NCBI RefSeq assembly: GCF_910596095.1 | Contig: NC_056544.1 | Location: 10,091,155-10,155,154 of the forward strand | From: Thunnus maccoyii | Taxonomy: Eukaryota; Chordata; Actinopteri; Scombriformes; Scombridae | Direction of reading: 5' to 3' | DNA: 64,000 nucleotides | Shown: in pieces, positions 1-24,861 of the stretch | How the letters are laid out: the number at the start of each line of letters is the position of its first letter | How positions within the stretch are numbered: position 1 is the first letter of the stretch | Program-made: the position numbers and the translations under genes | The notes under the pieces: model-generated | Told to the model about the DNA's origin: nothing | Databases searched by the model: none | The model's input: only the letters and a program-made list of their open reading frames with translations

Positions 1-3000
1 CTAACATGTGAGCAGAATAAGCAGGCTCTTTTCATTTTTGCGGGGGATAAAAACCTTGCCTTGAGTGTTGGGAGCCAAATAGTTAGAAAACAAGCCAACA
101 AGTTCCTGTCAGATGAGTAATTTCCTCTTTGTATTACATTCCCAGCTGCTTAGGGGAAATGTTGCTGAGAGACAACCCCAGTGTGACACAAGACATCTGA
201 AGGAAACCATAAATATTATCTACACGTATGTCTTCCTCTAAACATTCCATACCCTTTTACATGCATACCCGCCCCAAAGAGTCACACTTACATGAATTTT
301 ATGCTCTGTCTTACAACTTTTCTCCTCCGTATGAGCACGCTGGCCACTGCCTCCCGAGTGCTTCAAGTTCCACACATAACTGTATTGATTTCAGCTAAAC
401 ATGGACACACACACACACTTTGAGAATGACCACCTTTTACTGCTTGTATCAACTTTACAGTTGAGCTAAAGGCTTTTAAAGGCTTTTAAGAGCGGTTCAT
501 TAGTTGGAAGCTGTGCCTCATGCTCCACAGAGGCTGGACTTACTGTGGCAGGTGACTTCCTACCAAATAACTTATAAGGAATGGCGGTGACGCTGTCTAT
601 AATGATTTATGGGGAAGGCAGTCTCGGCTGACCTTGCAAGCCCTCCCAAGTTGCCTCCAAATTAGGGAAACGAACTTAAAACATTCAAGAAAAAAGCTCA
701 AAATGTGAAATACACATTTTCCACACTCCAGATGGGTGTTATTTAAGTGTTTCCTGTAATTTTCTTACACAATAACATTTTCTCAGTTATCAAAGCTGAC
801 AGTGATGGAAATTTTATCCACTTGAGGCAGTAAAAAAGTATGTTAATTTTGCCTTAAAATCTGAAAGTATAAAGTAAGTGCAATGACTAAAAAGACATTT
901 TTTATCATAAATAGTATGATCATCATCGAATGAAAGTGGTTCTCTGAATGTCCAATTGTCTGAAAAATTTGAAAAATGTAGTTTAAATAATTTTGCCTCC
1001 TCGCTCATATCATCACTGCTTATTTAAAAAGCTACTGAGTCTGCAGCGTCACCACATGAAGCAGTGGAGGGAGACAGTTTTTGTGTGTCTGAGAAGATGC
1101 TCCAAGGCCCGGTAATGTTTGAAACTGCTTACACCAGCGGGAATGGATTGTTCAGATTTTCCTATTATCAGTTTAATGAACTACGTATGCTGAGCCAGAG
1201 GCAGATAGGATCAGCCAACCTCGCTGTATATTCTTTATGGGTGTGTCCTTGGTTCATATTTCTTCCAGCTGCCTCTTCCCTATGTTGAAAGCTTGAGTGA
1301 ATGAATGATGAACCAAAATGGCATGTGGCAGACTACATAATTGTAGAGCAGGTGTATCTGCTTATTTGTATCTTCCTTTTTTTTTTGATATCACAAAAGT
1401 GAAATAAATGGAAAAAATAGAGTCTAGCTTAAGGTTGAAGTTTTTTCTTTACATGTCTAATCGCTGATCTTTGATCCTGCAACTTTTGATTTAGGAGGTG
1501 TTTACTCCCACTTTGCGTGCTTAGCACTGTGGCATTCAGAGCGTCGCCTGCTTTCAACACGCTCTTTGATGAAGAATGTCTCAAGATATATTTTTTGCCT
1601 TGTCCTTCCAGTGATTATTGCTTCCCTGTCAGGTGCCTTAGTGTTTGGTGCCTTTGAAAAAGTCATGAGCTCTACTGTGCGGCACCCCATAGAGCAGTAA
1701 ACACTTACCTGAAGTGCAACAATAGTGTGAACAGTGCAAGACATAATAAACTGCATGTCTCAATAAGCATTCTGTACATGCCATTAATATTTTTGCACAC
1801 AAAGCGCTGTCAAAACCCAGTCATCCATACATAATTGAATGAAGTGTATTTTTCAGTCGTTTACTTCCTCGTTGTTCCTCAAACAGGCATTTGAGATTGA
1901 TCAGGGAACCTCTAAATAAAATTTTAAAATTTGCAGTAGTTATATTATACAGCAAGTTAATCACAAAATACATTTTTTGTAGCTCCACACATAGCTAAAT
2001 CAGAGCTCTTATAAATCAATTCCACATGTATGCGAGCAGTAAGTATAAAATCCTTTGTATTGCCAGCTGAGTGCTGTGTGTTGACTCTCTATTGTGTGCT
2101 GGATCATTTTGAACCACATGGTCTGTGATATCTGTGTTCACAGTCTCAGTGTGTCTCACTGGTGCCTGTAATAATCTCTTTCTTTGCACATCCAAACTGT
2201 AATAAGCCCCAGCTTTTGTGTGTGACTAACATGTGCTAAGTTGAAATAGCAGTGATAATATGTCCAATCTGTCAGGTCCTACCTCTTGTCGCTGGGGCTG
2301 TTATGATAATCCAGACTTTTGGCTACAACTGTCAGCAGTGGCTCTCCAACATGGTCTGGGCTCCCAGGGACAGCAGATGGCTACCTCTTATTTAAACTCT
2401 TACCCCCAAGCGAACAGGATGCCTGCCATACCTGTGTGCGTAATATGAGTTCCCTGTACAATGCTGTCATGCTTAAAATGAGTTGGTCCCAGCACAATGA
2501 ATCTCCACTGTACCTCCAAATAACTGGCTCTGACAGGCTGCAGCGTGGGCCCGTTGCTATGTTTGTTACAGGCACTGCTGCACATCCACAGAGGAATCCA
2601 GGGCCAGTTATTTCAAACACCTCTGCCTTGCCGTGTCACAAAAGTACAGTAGCCTATGTATAGGCAACCACTTCAAACACTGTGAAAAGAAAATTTGGCT
2701 ACATTTGGCCACAAGGTGTCTCTGCAACCTCAGAAACTAGAGAAAGATAAATTGGGGGTGGGGGTGTTCCCTCTTTTAGAGGTCAATGCCTGATAAACAG
2801 GAACAACTCATGGATTGCCTGGATATTCTGTGGTGAATGTTTTATTTAGATGAAAAGACAAGTAAACGTGTGAAATTTGGTGGGAATCTGCTTGGGAGGA
2901 CCAATCTGATCAACACATTGGTCATAAATGTCTTTTGTTATATCTTTCTTTTTTTTTTAAAGATGCACAGGATCTGCAGAAACATTCATTTTTAGATGAT

Positions 3001-3309
3001 CTAGAGCAGATGAACACTGTAAATGGTGGTAGTGTCCAGGGGTCTCCAGAGACTGGACAACTTCTCAGGGTCAGAAAAGCAGAAGAAGCAATTCATAGGT
3101 AATTTTTTTTACCATGACAAAAATATATAATATGACACATTTTACAAGCAAATTGAATCTATGGAGGTAATATATTGTTTCGCAATGCTTCAGTATGTCC
3201 TCTCTGTAGGACTCATTTCCAGGACAGTACTGGTCTGACCAGCTGGGGGATTTTCCCTCGCAGACCCTAGCTGATGAGCCATCTTGGCTGCAGTCATTAC
3301 TCATTCCCC

Positions 3310-3312
<3 letters not shown>

Positions 3313-3375
<63 letters not shown>

Positions 3376-3377
3376 TG
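3313..3377. repeat. (GT)n microsatellite
   Basis: About 65 bases of almost pure GT dinucleotide with one GTAT interruption near the 3' end. On the minus strand it gives the poly-Thr/His stretch of a 123-codon reading frame, which is therefore an artefact. Confidence 0.97.
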
Positions 3378-6189
3378 ATTAGGAAAGTATGTCCCTTATA
3401 GCAGCAGCAACAGCAGATCAGATTGTGTAAGAAGGTGCACACTGCTCATCACTTTACTTCCTGTGAGCTCCATCCAGCTGCTGACCAGAGAATACAGTGT
3501 ATTAGAAGACCATCTCCCCAAAGAACTCCAGACCTCCTTCCTGCCTCTTAGCTCAGATATGTTCCCTTTTAATTATACCCTGGTCACTGATTTAGCCTTA
3601 AAAAAATAACATTCCCATTGCATACAGTAAGTCAGCAGGAAAACACATGCACAAATATAGCAGGATGAGAAGAAAAAAAAGACTCAAGGGCACATGGTAA
3701 GGCATTAGTATTTATTTGAGGTTAGGCCTAAACATAGCTACAAAGAAGTGCAGACTGTCTTCGAATGCCACATTTGGAGGTGAAACGATGTTGTTACAGG
3801 GGGGATGAAAGGCGATTCTGTTTCTTTGTTTCTCCTGATCTAAAAATAGCTCTTGCTGAGCAGGCAACTAAAGCCAAGATGCAGTCCCTTCTCTTGCTCC
3901 CTTTTCCTCTTTTTCTGTCGCTCACCATCTCGTGCTAATGATGCATGCGAGATGAATTTTAAGTTAGACGTGTTACAGTTATTAGGTCAAGCTAGTCTCG
4001 TTCAATATGAATTGATGTTATAATGAATTGCATAGCGGGGAGAGTTATTAATATTTATGCGGTGACTGAGTGCAGTGTCACCAGTGCTGCTGTTTATCAG
4101 TCTGCTGGAAGATATAATAGAGTGGAAGGCTGGGACTCTCCAGTGTACATGTTTTTCATCGTGCTTCTGATCTTTCATTAGATGCTCTCGTAAACATCTG
4201 CACCCTCAATGAGGAAAAAACAAATCATCAGCCTGTCGGAGTTTGTATTCTGTGCATGCACACTTGCAACAGAGAATCCCAAAAGCAGGCGTTACATATT
4301 CAAAGGGGTTTACACATTAAAAAAAAGAATCACCGATATCCTGTTAATATTGATAGCATGACATTTTTTTTCCAAGAAAATTAGGCGTTGCCTTGAAGAT
4401 CTTACACCACCTGCCCAGATCTCAGATATCTCAGATATAGCCTCTACAGTAATCTCCAGTTCATTTCCTTTCTTCTTCTGTACACACACAAACAAGCACA
4501 CATGAAAATGAATAGGCAATGCTGCTGTTGCTAAGGCAGTTGATAAAGCTTGCTGCCACTTGTGTGGCTGTATCCAAGCAATTACACAATGCCAACAGGT
4601 CCAGCACATATTTATCAGTGTTGCCGCTGTGCTCGCATCCCTAGCAACCTCATACAGATTAGTTCCCCACCTCCACATAGATACCATACTGCTGTACTCC
4701 TTCTACTCTCACATTTATGGAGGGAAACTGTGCTAATCTCATTTTTATGTCTATGATCTATTGAGAATGATAGAGCTACTACGGCAGCACAAACCTAACT
4801 TAAAGATTTAGGAATTCAGGCAGAGATGTATTTTCTATTTTTTATGTATGGTATACAGTATGTGCATGTACTGTATGTGTATGTAAAAATGGATGAGTAG
4901 AATTTTCAGTCACACAAGAAGAGGTGATTCAATTCACAATATTTGCCCCTAGAGTGAATCATAAATTGTGTAAAGCCTGGCATCGGAAAGGAGGAATTTG
5001 CCTCGCATTTCTTTTCTGGCAGCCAAAACTCCCTCACACAGTGGGAGCGATGGAGCACATATTTCAGTTTCTTCTGGCTTGAGGAGAAAGAAGCGAGGCA
5101 GAATGTAGGAAATCACACTTAATTGAGCTAATAGAGGAAAACAGCAATAAAACTGAAACCGCTTTTGTACTTATTTTGTTTGCACTGATTTAGCCTATCA
5201 AAATCCAAACCTTATAAGTGTCAACGTATGTGCTGTCAAAACCGTCCTCCCAGTTTTCGTTCTGTGTGAAGAAGGTTACAATGCATTGCGATACCCTATC
5301 ACTCTTCCATATTTGTGATTGTGTGGCACAGGATATTAGACTGGGAGGTCTCTGGTGGACGAGTTGCAAGAATGTTGACAAAGGGCCAGATGAGCACTGA
5401 AATAATTGAGTGGGAGGATCAAACAGCTCAGGGCCTGGGAGGTAGCAAGGAAAAAAATATGTGGACTGTAGCTCATGCTACAGTCAAATCCATCACTCAA
5501 CAACACTGTGTGTAGACTAGATCACAGAGCGGATATACAAACAAATTTGAACCTTTTCGACTTTTACTATCTGATTGCATGCAAATACTGTACTCCTGCA
5601 ATATTATCAATGTTGACTTAGCGTAAGAGGATATGCAAAACCATGTTTTTACGATGATACATTATTTGTCGCATATAATTACCCACATTATTTTGATGTT
5701 GTGGTTGTTCTCTGGTTTTCTTGTGTTTGTGAAGATGCACAGGGGGTGAGAGATAAAGAGGGGATGTTGGAAGTGCATCTGTGTTCCCAGCAGAGATTCT
5801 TACATTTGTAGTAACAAAAACAACAACAATAAGAACAACAACAACACTGCAACAAAAGATGTACTGAATATGCTGCACAGTTGCTGCGGTTGTACGACTA
5901 ATGTAATGGTCCCCGATAAAGCATTTCATGATATGTCATCATCCCACATAGGAAAGGCGGAGGCAGCCACTTACATGGGGGGCAGTCACTTAATCACATT
6001 TGCACAAGTTACATTGTGACAGAGGATACATTATATTGAATCCTGAAGGTCAGCAGCCAATTTTTGGTAAAGTGAATCACTGATATTTCATAAATCTTTA
6101 ATTATCAGGGTACAGCATGAATATTTTCAGGCAATAATCTTCATTGGGGACATTGGGGAAATGAATATGATTATGGATTATGTGTCCAG

Positions 6190-6191
<2 letters not shown>

Positions 6192-6232
<41 letters not shown>
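6192..6232. repeat. A41 homopolymer
   Basis: A run of 41 adenines. No processed-gene body lies directly to its left and no target-site duplication is obvious, so I treat it as a simple repeat and not as a retrocopy tail. Confidence 0.95.
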
Positions 6233-6236
<4 letters not shown>

Positions 6237-6439
6237 TGTAAAACACAGATTGCAATGATGATGTAAGCTTGTTGTTGACTTTCCCAGTCTGAATGACTGA
6301 GCAAAGGATAGGGGGGTGGGGTGTCATTAATCCATGGCTAGTGGTGACCAGACAAGCAAAAATGAGGTGTAGTGGGGGATGGGCGAGGGCTCTGTTGTTA
6401 TGACTGGTCCTTGGCTGCGGGACAAACTTCCAGAGGCCT

Positions 6440-6620
6440 CGGTATTTTTTTTTTCTTTTTCATCTCATTGGTCGGTTTCAACGAGGAAATGTGGCTCCAT
6501 TTTTCTGTGAACCTGTCAAACGGACCAGGATCTAATATTTAATCAACGCTGAAGGACGGCTTTCATCTTTTTTCATACCACGAGGTGGTGTTTGATGCTT
6601 TTCGAAAATAGGTTAGTTAC
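6440..6620 (+). promoter_or_regulatory. tbl1xr1: Probable tbl1xr1 promoter and first non-coding exon
   Basis: The stretch has an inverted CCAAT box (ATTGG near 6468). It is followed by sequence without clear repeats and a possible splice donor (GTTAGT near 6612). It lies upstream of a spliced 5' UTR exon at 8728-8794. This is inferred from position and composition only. The transcription start could lie elsewhere within 6450-7900. Confidence 0.35.
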
Positions 6621-8727
6621 CGATGTAGCGATATATCATAGTTCCGCTCGCTAGCAAATAGGAATTAAATGCTGTCGATCAACATGGATCTAAAAGCCAC
6701 GATGCTTACATAAGATATTCGTTACAGTTTTCTACCGAGGAGATCGAATAAATTGCCGCCGTCACGGGTTAAGCTTTACATTGAGCTTCAGTGAAATAAC
6801 AGTATTTACAGGCAGCTCATTTGTGCATGTCGAGTCAGTCCGCTGTGTCGAATAGCCGTTGCTGGCTTCTTACCGCCTGGCTTCAGCTTTAATATTATAA
6901 CCTCACGATAGTTGATGTAACGTTATGTGCGAAAACGATCAGTCTTCCAATCGATTAAAGAGATAACACTGTCTGATTTGAACACACGAGCTGTGGAAGA
7001 TATCGTCTATTGAAAGGTTTAACCCAAGTAGGTACGAGATTGTAGCGACACTGTCATTAGCATAGCATGGTAGTGTTAGCTAGCTCGCTAGCTTGTTAGC
7101 AGGTTAGAATGATAGCGAGCTGACGGTTTTTTATTTTAAATGCTTTTTAACTAAAGAAAGCTAACTTTAACGGTATTGCAGCCAAGTGCGTTGTAAAATA
7201 ATTAAAATATAACGCTTACATGTATAGCCTTAATGGGGTTAGTTTGGTAGCTAACTTAACTGTTGGTGACCCACACCAAATGATGCAAATGTGAGACCGC
7301 CTTGCCTGACTGGCTAATGTTACTTAGCTCACAGTCTGGACACCGCTACATGGGTTGTAAATAATAAACTACTAATTACACCAATTAGTAAAGTAAATAA
7401 CAAGAGGACGAAAGTAATGCGTGTTTACTTAACAATTACTAAGAAGGCAAGCGCCGATAAAGCCCGTTCCCATTTCTCCGTACATCCACTCACTAGTGAC
7501 CCATGACATGTGGACACATCAGTAACGAGTTACTGCATAAATATGCTGCTGCGTTACTTTTCTATTATTAGTAGAGGTGGTATTTTATTCACGGTTGTCT
7601 TAAAAGGAATAAAGTGCATTTGAGTCATTCATTGGTATAAACCGGAGCTGGTGACTAACGCTACACACCACAACTAGCGTGTCGGTTAATGTACACACAC
7701 TGTAATTTGTTCAGCCCATTCACTCGCCACCGTATGTGGGGGATGGGCAAGTAACTAACATGCCATGCTGTCTTGTTCATTTAGCTGCCGGTATATCAGC
7801 ATGGTGACATAACTTGAACACGAAATCAACTTGAGCTTAAGAGGAACAACAGAACCAGGCCTGCAGACACACAGACGACTTTTCTACCGTAAACGCGGCA
7901 AAACAAAATCTGAATGACGCAGTTGAATGTAGCTATTTAAAATGGGAGTAAAACACCACAATCCTTTATCCATGTTGGTGATTTGTTAACAGAAGTGAGC
8001 TTGTTGGGTAATATTGAAGGCGTCTAAAATGTGTCTTTTAAATTAGATTAATAATGCCACGTCTGTGTTTCATTTCCTTTATATAACACATAAGCATACT
8101 TCCCCTTTAATTACAGTCCTGCTGAGATAGTTACACTGTGCACAGCACAGATATACACTGGCTGTTTGGCTTTCTACAATGCTGACCCAGTTTCTGTCAT
8201 TGATTGGTGACACACCCCATTGTACATAACACTTTCCTCTGGCTGCCTTTTCACCTACTCTGACACACCTCTGCTAAAATGTCCATTTAATCAAAGTCAC
8301 TTGTCTCAGTGCTGAAAGGGAAATCCCATCTTCTGTGATTGTATCGCGCTTCCTGTATGTTTCTCATGCTGATTGAGCAATATGTATAATAATGTATGTA
8401 TTTAAATGCAAAAAACGTTACTTCAGCATTAAAAGTCGAGGCAGATTACCAAGGTATATGCTAGGAGGTTTTCTAATGTGTAAAAAGGCATGCCAAGGAG
8501 AAAACTGAGAGAAATGAATGATTGCTTCTCTTGTGTATTGATATATTCATAGGGATATTAGTTAAAATAATTGAAAATTTAGTTACACTATGTTAGAATT
8601 TTTTTCTAGTAGTCTGAATGCAGGTGATTTCACTCTGAAGAAACACTGAAATTTTTATCGTTAATCTGATGTTAAATATTTTTCTGGAGCTGGAAGAGAT
8701 GGTCATTTTCTTTTCTCTTTCTCTCAG

Positions 8728-8794
8728 GGGCTGAGAGTTCTTGCTGAGGACAACAGAGCAATGATGCGCATCTGAAGATATCTTGATCACATGG
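8728..8794 (+). other. tbl1xr1: tbl1xr1 5' UTR exon (non-coding)
   Basis: A pyrimidine-rich acceptor (TTTCTCTCAG) precedes this segment and a GTAGTG donor follows it. Its sequence resembles the 5' UTR exon that I recall from vertebrate TBL1XR1 transcripts. It contains a very short upstream reading frame (ATG ATG CGC ATC TGA), which could modulate translation. Exon boundaries are inferred from splice consensus. Confidence 0.55.
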
Positions 8795-8996
8795 GTAGTG
8801 TATCGCAGTTTTTATTGTTTTTTAATTCACCTGTATAGGTCTTATTTTGCTTCTTCTTCTTCTTGCTTGATGTTTATTCTGCTATCTGGTCCCCCATGGT
8901 CATGTGTCAGGAGTCATAAAGAGAAGATGATTGCTTTGTATCCAACTAGCGGGAGGACAGTGAACACTACAGGAGTGACTTAAGACTAAAGCTGAC

Positions 8997-9200
8997 ATTA
9001 TACTTTCCGTGTCTGCGAGGGTCTGCGTGACGTAAATTTCGTCATCAGCGAGTGCACATGTAGGCTCTGTGCGGACATCTGCGCCTGCAATTTGTTGTGT
9101 CCGCACAGACCTGTCTGCACCAGTGCGCGCGGTCACAATGCTGATCTACTGCGCATGTGTGGAACGCGTCCCCCAAGCAGACCCCGGAAGGTAGTATAAA
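8997..9200. mobile_element. Short GC-rich element with imperfect inverted ends
   Basis: The left end reads ATTATACTTTCCG and the right end, reverse-complemented, reads TTTATACTACCTTCCG. The inside is CpG- and GC-rich, unlike the surrounding intron. It resembles short non-autonomous DNA transposons of fish. Ends are imperfect and no target-site duplication was confirmed. Confidence 0.35.
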
Positions 9201-9370
9201 CAGAACAACTACTCGTCCGTGGTGTCCGCAGCAGTCTGTGTACATGTCCATTCGGGAGTATAAATAAAGCTTTACACCTCATATTAAAGACGTCACAAGA
9301 AAATCTTGGGACACATCATTAACATGTCTGTTTGTTAATTGAGATATGCTCACTCCAATTTTCATCTTAA

Positions 9371-9856
9371 AGGTGCTTTCAGACAGTGAGCAGTTGATGC
9401 TGCACCCTCCGTTGTTTCCACTAAAAATGGTTATTTGCCACTGTTGTTGGAGTTGATGATGTTTTTTAAACTTGACGTAGCGGCTTAGCGTGTGACCATC
9501 ACAGCCATAGAAACTACAATGAGGGAAATGATACAGGAGCTAATTTTATAGGTATCCAAGTTTGATTCATACATCTCTCCACCATCAGTGAACAAACATA
9601 TAAATGAGGAGAAATGGTCTTGGAGCAACATCAGCTTAAAAGTTTTATTATCTGGTTTGGGCCAATAAACAAAAGAAAAACATTATTAGTTCGCAAAACT
9701 TTGATTTGTGTCATATTACTAACAGTTGCCTCTCTTTTGCACCTGATTTATTTAGCTGCATTGGCGTTGCACCCTCCTACCGCCAATTCAAAATACAGAA
9801 CCCTGACACTGGCTGGCGGCAGTCACAGCAGCACTGCTTGCTGTCTGAAAGCACCT
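9371..9856. mobile_element. Harbinger-type MITE (486 bp) with TAA target duplication
   Basis: The element begins AGGTGCTTTCAGACAG and ends with the exact reverse complement, CTGTCTGAAAGCACCT. The inverted similarity continues a few bases further inward. It is flanked by TAA on both sides (9368-9370 and 9857-9859), the 3-bp duplication typical of the PIF/Harbinger superfamily. The 81-codon frame inside is not a transposase, so the copy is non-autonomous. It sits in an intron of tbl1xr1. Confidence 0.75.
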
Positions 9857-10679
9857 TAATATTACTAATGTAACCTAGTTAATGTGTTACAGTTGCAGTA
9901 ATCAGGAGCCTTGCTGTAATCGGTTGTCAGTGGAACTATTAGCATTCATATAAATGTAATGAATATCCTGAATATCTAGTTGTTTCAACAATGAGCTGGG
10001 GGTACAGTATACATAGGAGAAGGGGTTATTGTGGCTTCAGTAAGTGGAGATTAGGTTACTGGCTTTAACTTACTTGATCTTATAGGACTGTAGCCTGTTA
10101 GAACACAAATAATCAACATGGACTGACACTTATTAAAAAGGCAGCAGAACACTGGTGGTATTTCATCGCTGTTTTGGAAATGTGGGATTGATGGGAGTTG
10201 TGTTATTAGTTTGGTGGTTTCACTGCACAATTGCTGTATTGTACATCTGGTGGGTCTGGACAAGGTTTGGCACTGGAGTGTGGCACTGATTCAGCACACT
10301 TTGGCTTTCAGTTGAAATTTGTATCATATGGGAGCATGTTGAAATCTGTTGAATACTGCAGTTGTGAAACAGCTTGAAACCATATTTTATATTGGATGAG
10401 CTCGCAGCAAAGCATTTATAGAATATCTTCACAAATCTGATTGCTGTTTACAGAGATATCCTGCATACTGTAAATGAGTGTGGATGCATTTGTCTCTGGC
10501 TAACGTCTGAGTTTTTCCAGTTGACTCATTTGTAAATGTGAACCCCCCTTTTTCTTAATTTAAGAAATGCAGTCAAATTGTGATTGTTTTTTACGTAATT
10601 GTTATTTTGAAATTACTCTTTTCAAAATTCCTGTGAAATTGCATGCAAAATCACATACTAAGAATTCAAAACATATAGT

Positions 10680-11213
10680 GTCTGAAATTAACTTATTGAC
10701 TCACCTGCCAAGGGGACTAATAGATGAAAAAAATCCACCGGCCAAGCGTATTTTTCACCAGCTAAAATAATAAATTGCCTTTTTGTGTCACTTATACTTA
10801 CTCCTTGTAAATGTCGCCACGTAATAGCTATTTAATTAATGGTAGCTAGCAGCAGACAGTGAAAGTTTAGCAGAAAGCTGCGTTGTCAAGTAGCTGATTT
10901 CAACGGCAAACAGTGCCGCAAAACTAGGAGCGCTCGAGACAGTGTGTGGCTGGTGTTCCCACAACCATCTCGAGTGCTCCTACAGTTACACACACTGTGT
11001 AGACGTGCGTAAAAAACACATACAGTGTGCATGTCTACACTGTATAGGGACAAACATGAGTAATTTCCTTTGAGCTGTCATGCCAGATATTTTATTACAT
11101 GACTATTTTGGTCCAAACATTCAGCCGCCAGCGTGGCGGATAGCCTTCTGAGATTTAATCGCCAAACGGAAAATCTACCCACATTTGGCGCTTGGTGGGT
11201 GTTAATTTCGGAC
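10680..11213. mobile_element. TIR-flanked repeat in tbl1xr1 intron
   Basis: The left end GTCTGAAATTAAC matches the reverse complement of the right end (GTCCGAAATTAAC) with one mismatch. The interior carries further inverted motifs around CTCGAG and the ACACACTGT repeats. It has no coding capacity. It is probably a non-autonomous DNA transposon, but its family was not established. Confidence 0.5.
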
Positions 11214-13006
11214 CCTGAAACATACACTTGATACTCTGTTAAACATCTTTAAAATGTATTCAGAATCATAAAGATTACAACCTTTACACTAATGTTAGTC
11301 AGTAACAAGAAAATCTTCCTGCTGGACGAGTGAACCTTCTAACTAATTTAACTGCCGCTTAGACAAGGTTGTACCCAGCATCCTCCTCAGTCAGTTATGT
11401 GTGCAAGAAATGCAGACGTTCTCAGTGCCAGACCTACATTGGCACAGTGCAAATGTAGTGTGGACATAAGTCTGGTAATGTGAGACTAATGTCAGTGAGT
11501 TTAGTACTGGTATGTAAACTGTATCTTCGAGAGCTCTGCATTCTAGCTACTTGAGCTAATCTTGGTTTGTCAGGCAGCTACTTCATAGCCCTGAATATTG
11601 CAGAGTTGCTATTCTGAAGTATTAAGTTGATAAACTTTAAAATAGACTTGAACATAAATGATTGATCATGTGTAATTACTGTGTCCAGTTAGCAGCTAGA
11701 TCACTCCCCTGGAGAAATACACTCCATTTTGTCTTTAAATAGAAAAAGATATAGATAGAGAGATTGATCAGTACTGATGTTCATAACACGGCCGACATTA
11801 TGTCAGCCAGATAAATTGGTCGACCTGATCTCGTAACTGAGCTCTGACCCCATTCACTGCTCCTGCGTCACTTGCATGGTGATGACATTTTGCCAGCACC
11901 CTTTGAAAGCAGGGTAGTGTCATGTAAGCAAGAGTGCTATAACAAAACATGCTTTTAGTGCACCTAAACCAAAATGTAATGGAAAAACACAATGCACCAT
12001 AAGATCATATATACACAATTTATAAAAGTGCTGTGGAAAAAGCATATTTTGTGTTCAATTTATGCTGTTTTTCATAGTTAGTGCATCCTTAACAGAGCAT
12101 TAGTCAGCTGTGACATAATCTGATTTCTTGCAGCCATTTGTTGAGTTGTTGTAATAGCGCTTCAGTGTGAGAAACTTTTAACCATCAGGACTTTGTGACC
12201 ACCTTGTCAGGGATTGCCGAAGGGCTTCTACTAGATTCCAGGCCTCTTGGTTCAGTTGGTCTTGGATCTCTGCCTCCGGGATGCGACAGGAGACATGTTG
12301 ACTCTTTCAGCAGGCTGGCATGATGGAAACACTGGAGGTTCTGTCCTTCATCCAGACCCCCTGTTTATTTCCATAGTCCCATTTAAACAGTGCGGGTTGT
12401 GCATGAATAAATATGGAGCCCGGACGCAAGCACTGTAGGATCTGTTTTTGCTGAGGTTTAAAGTCCTTCTATTCCAGATGTTTTAGTCCAAAGTACCCTG
12501 CCTGGCTCGTGAAGACGGCTTGTAATTATTTCCAGTTGTAGGTTAATGAATGGAAACGGGTGCCCTGCCTGGAGCCTGGAGGCTTCTGCTGCCACCAGAA
12601 GTAGACAAGAACAAAACATCATTATTTATCAAATGGCAGAACACAGCTTGTGTTTGTCTACTTCACTGTTTTGAAGTTGCGCGATCTAGGTCAAGCGAGG
12701 TGATGTGTTATTTCTTCAACCTCTTCCTGTTCTCTGTTTTCATCATGTGTGCCAGTTTGGTAGTGAGTTACGTCGTTAGCGTGTAGTGTAACACCATCCT
12801 CGCTGTGTGACAGCTCTCTCTTACACCTGGCTCAGTGCTCCGACATGTCATGTCACATTTTACCATCCATTTATGTTTCTGGGGGGTGTTAATGCACATG
12901 TATGATGAAGATACAAATAAAACTTTCTTTCAGCCCAATTCTATGATGTGTAATACCACCAACTCTGAGTAAGCAAGACTCTCTGCTCTGCGGTTTGCTT
13001 TCACAG

Positions 13007-24861
<11,855 letters not shown>

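Larger units (their letters stand above)
1..6400. other. Gene-poor left flank
   Basis: No confident gene is seen in this stretch. It is AT-rich with short chance reading frames on both strands, a GT microsatellite and a 41-base A run. Two open stretches on the + strand (about 1495-1704 and 2963-3101) are bounded by acceptor-like or donor-like sequence and are listed under findings as doubtful exons. Nothing else supports a transcript. The region lies upstream of tbl1xr1 and may hold distal regulatory sequence, which cannot be judged from one genome. Confidence 0.6.

Noticed and set aside
3071-3442. 123-codon minus-strand frame
   Set aside because: About a third of it is the GT microsatellite read as Thr-His repeats; no domain and no splice support.
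6192-6232. A41 run as the tail of a processed pseudogene
   Set aside because: No gene-like sequence precedes it on the + strand, and no T-run with flanking duplication suggests a retrocopy.
9614-9859. 81-codon frame in the Harbinger-type element
   Set aside because: Too short for a transposase and without DDE or Myb-like motifs; the element is non-autonomous.
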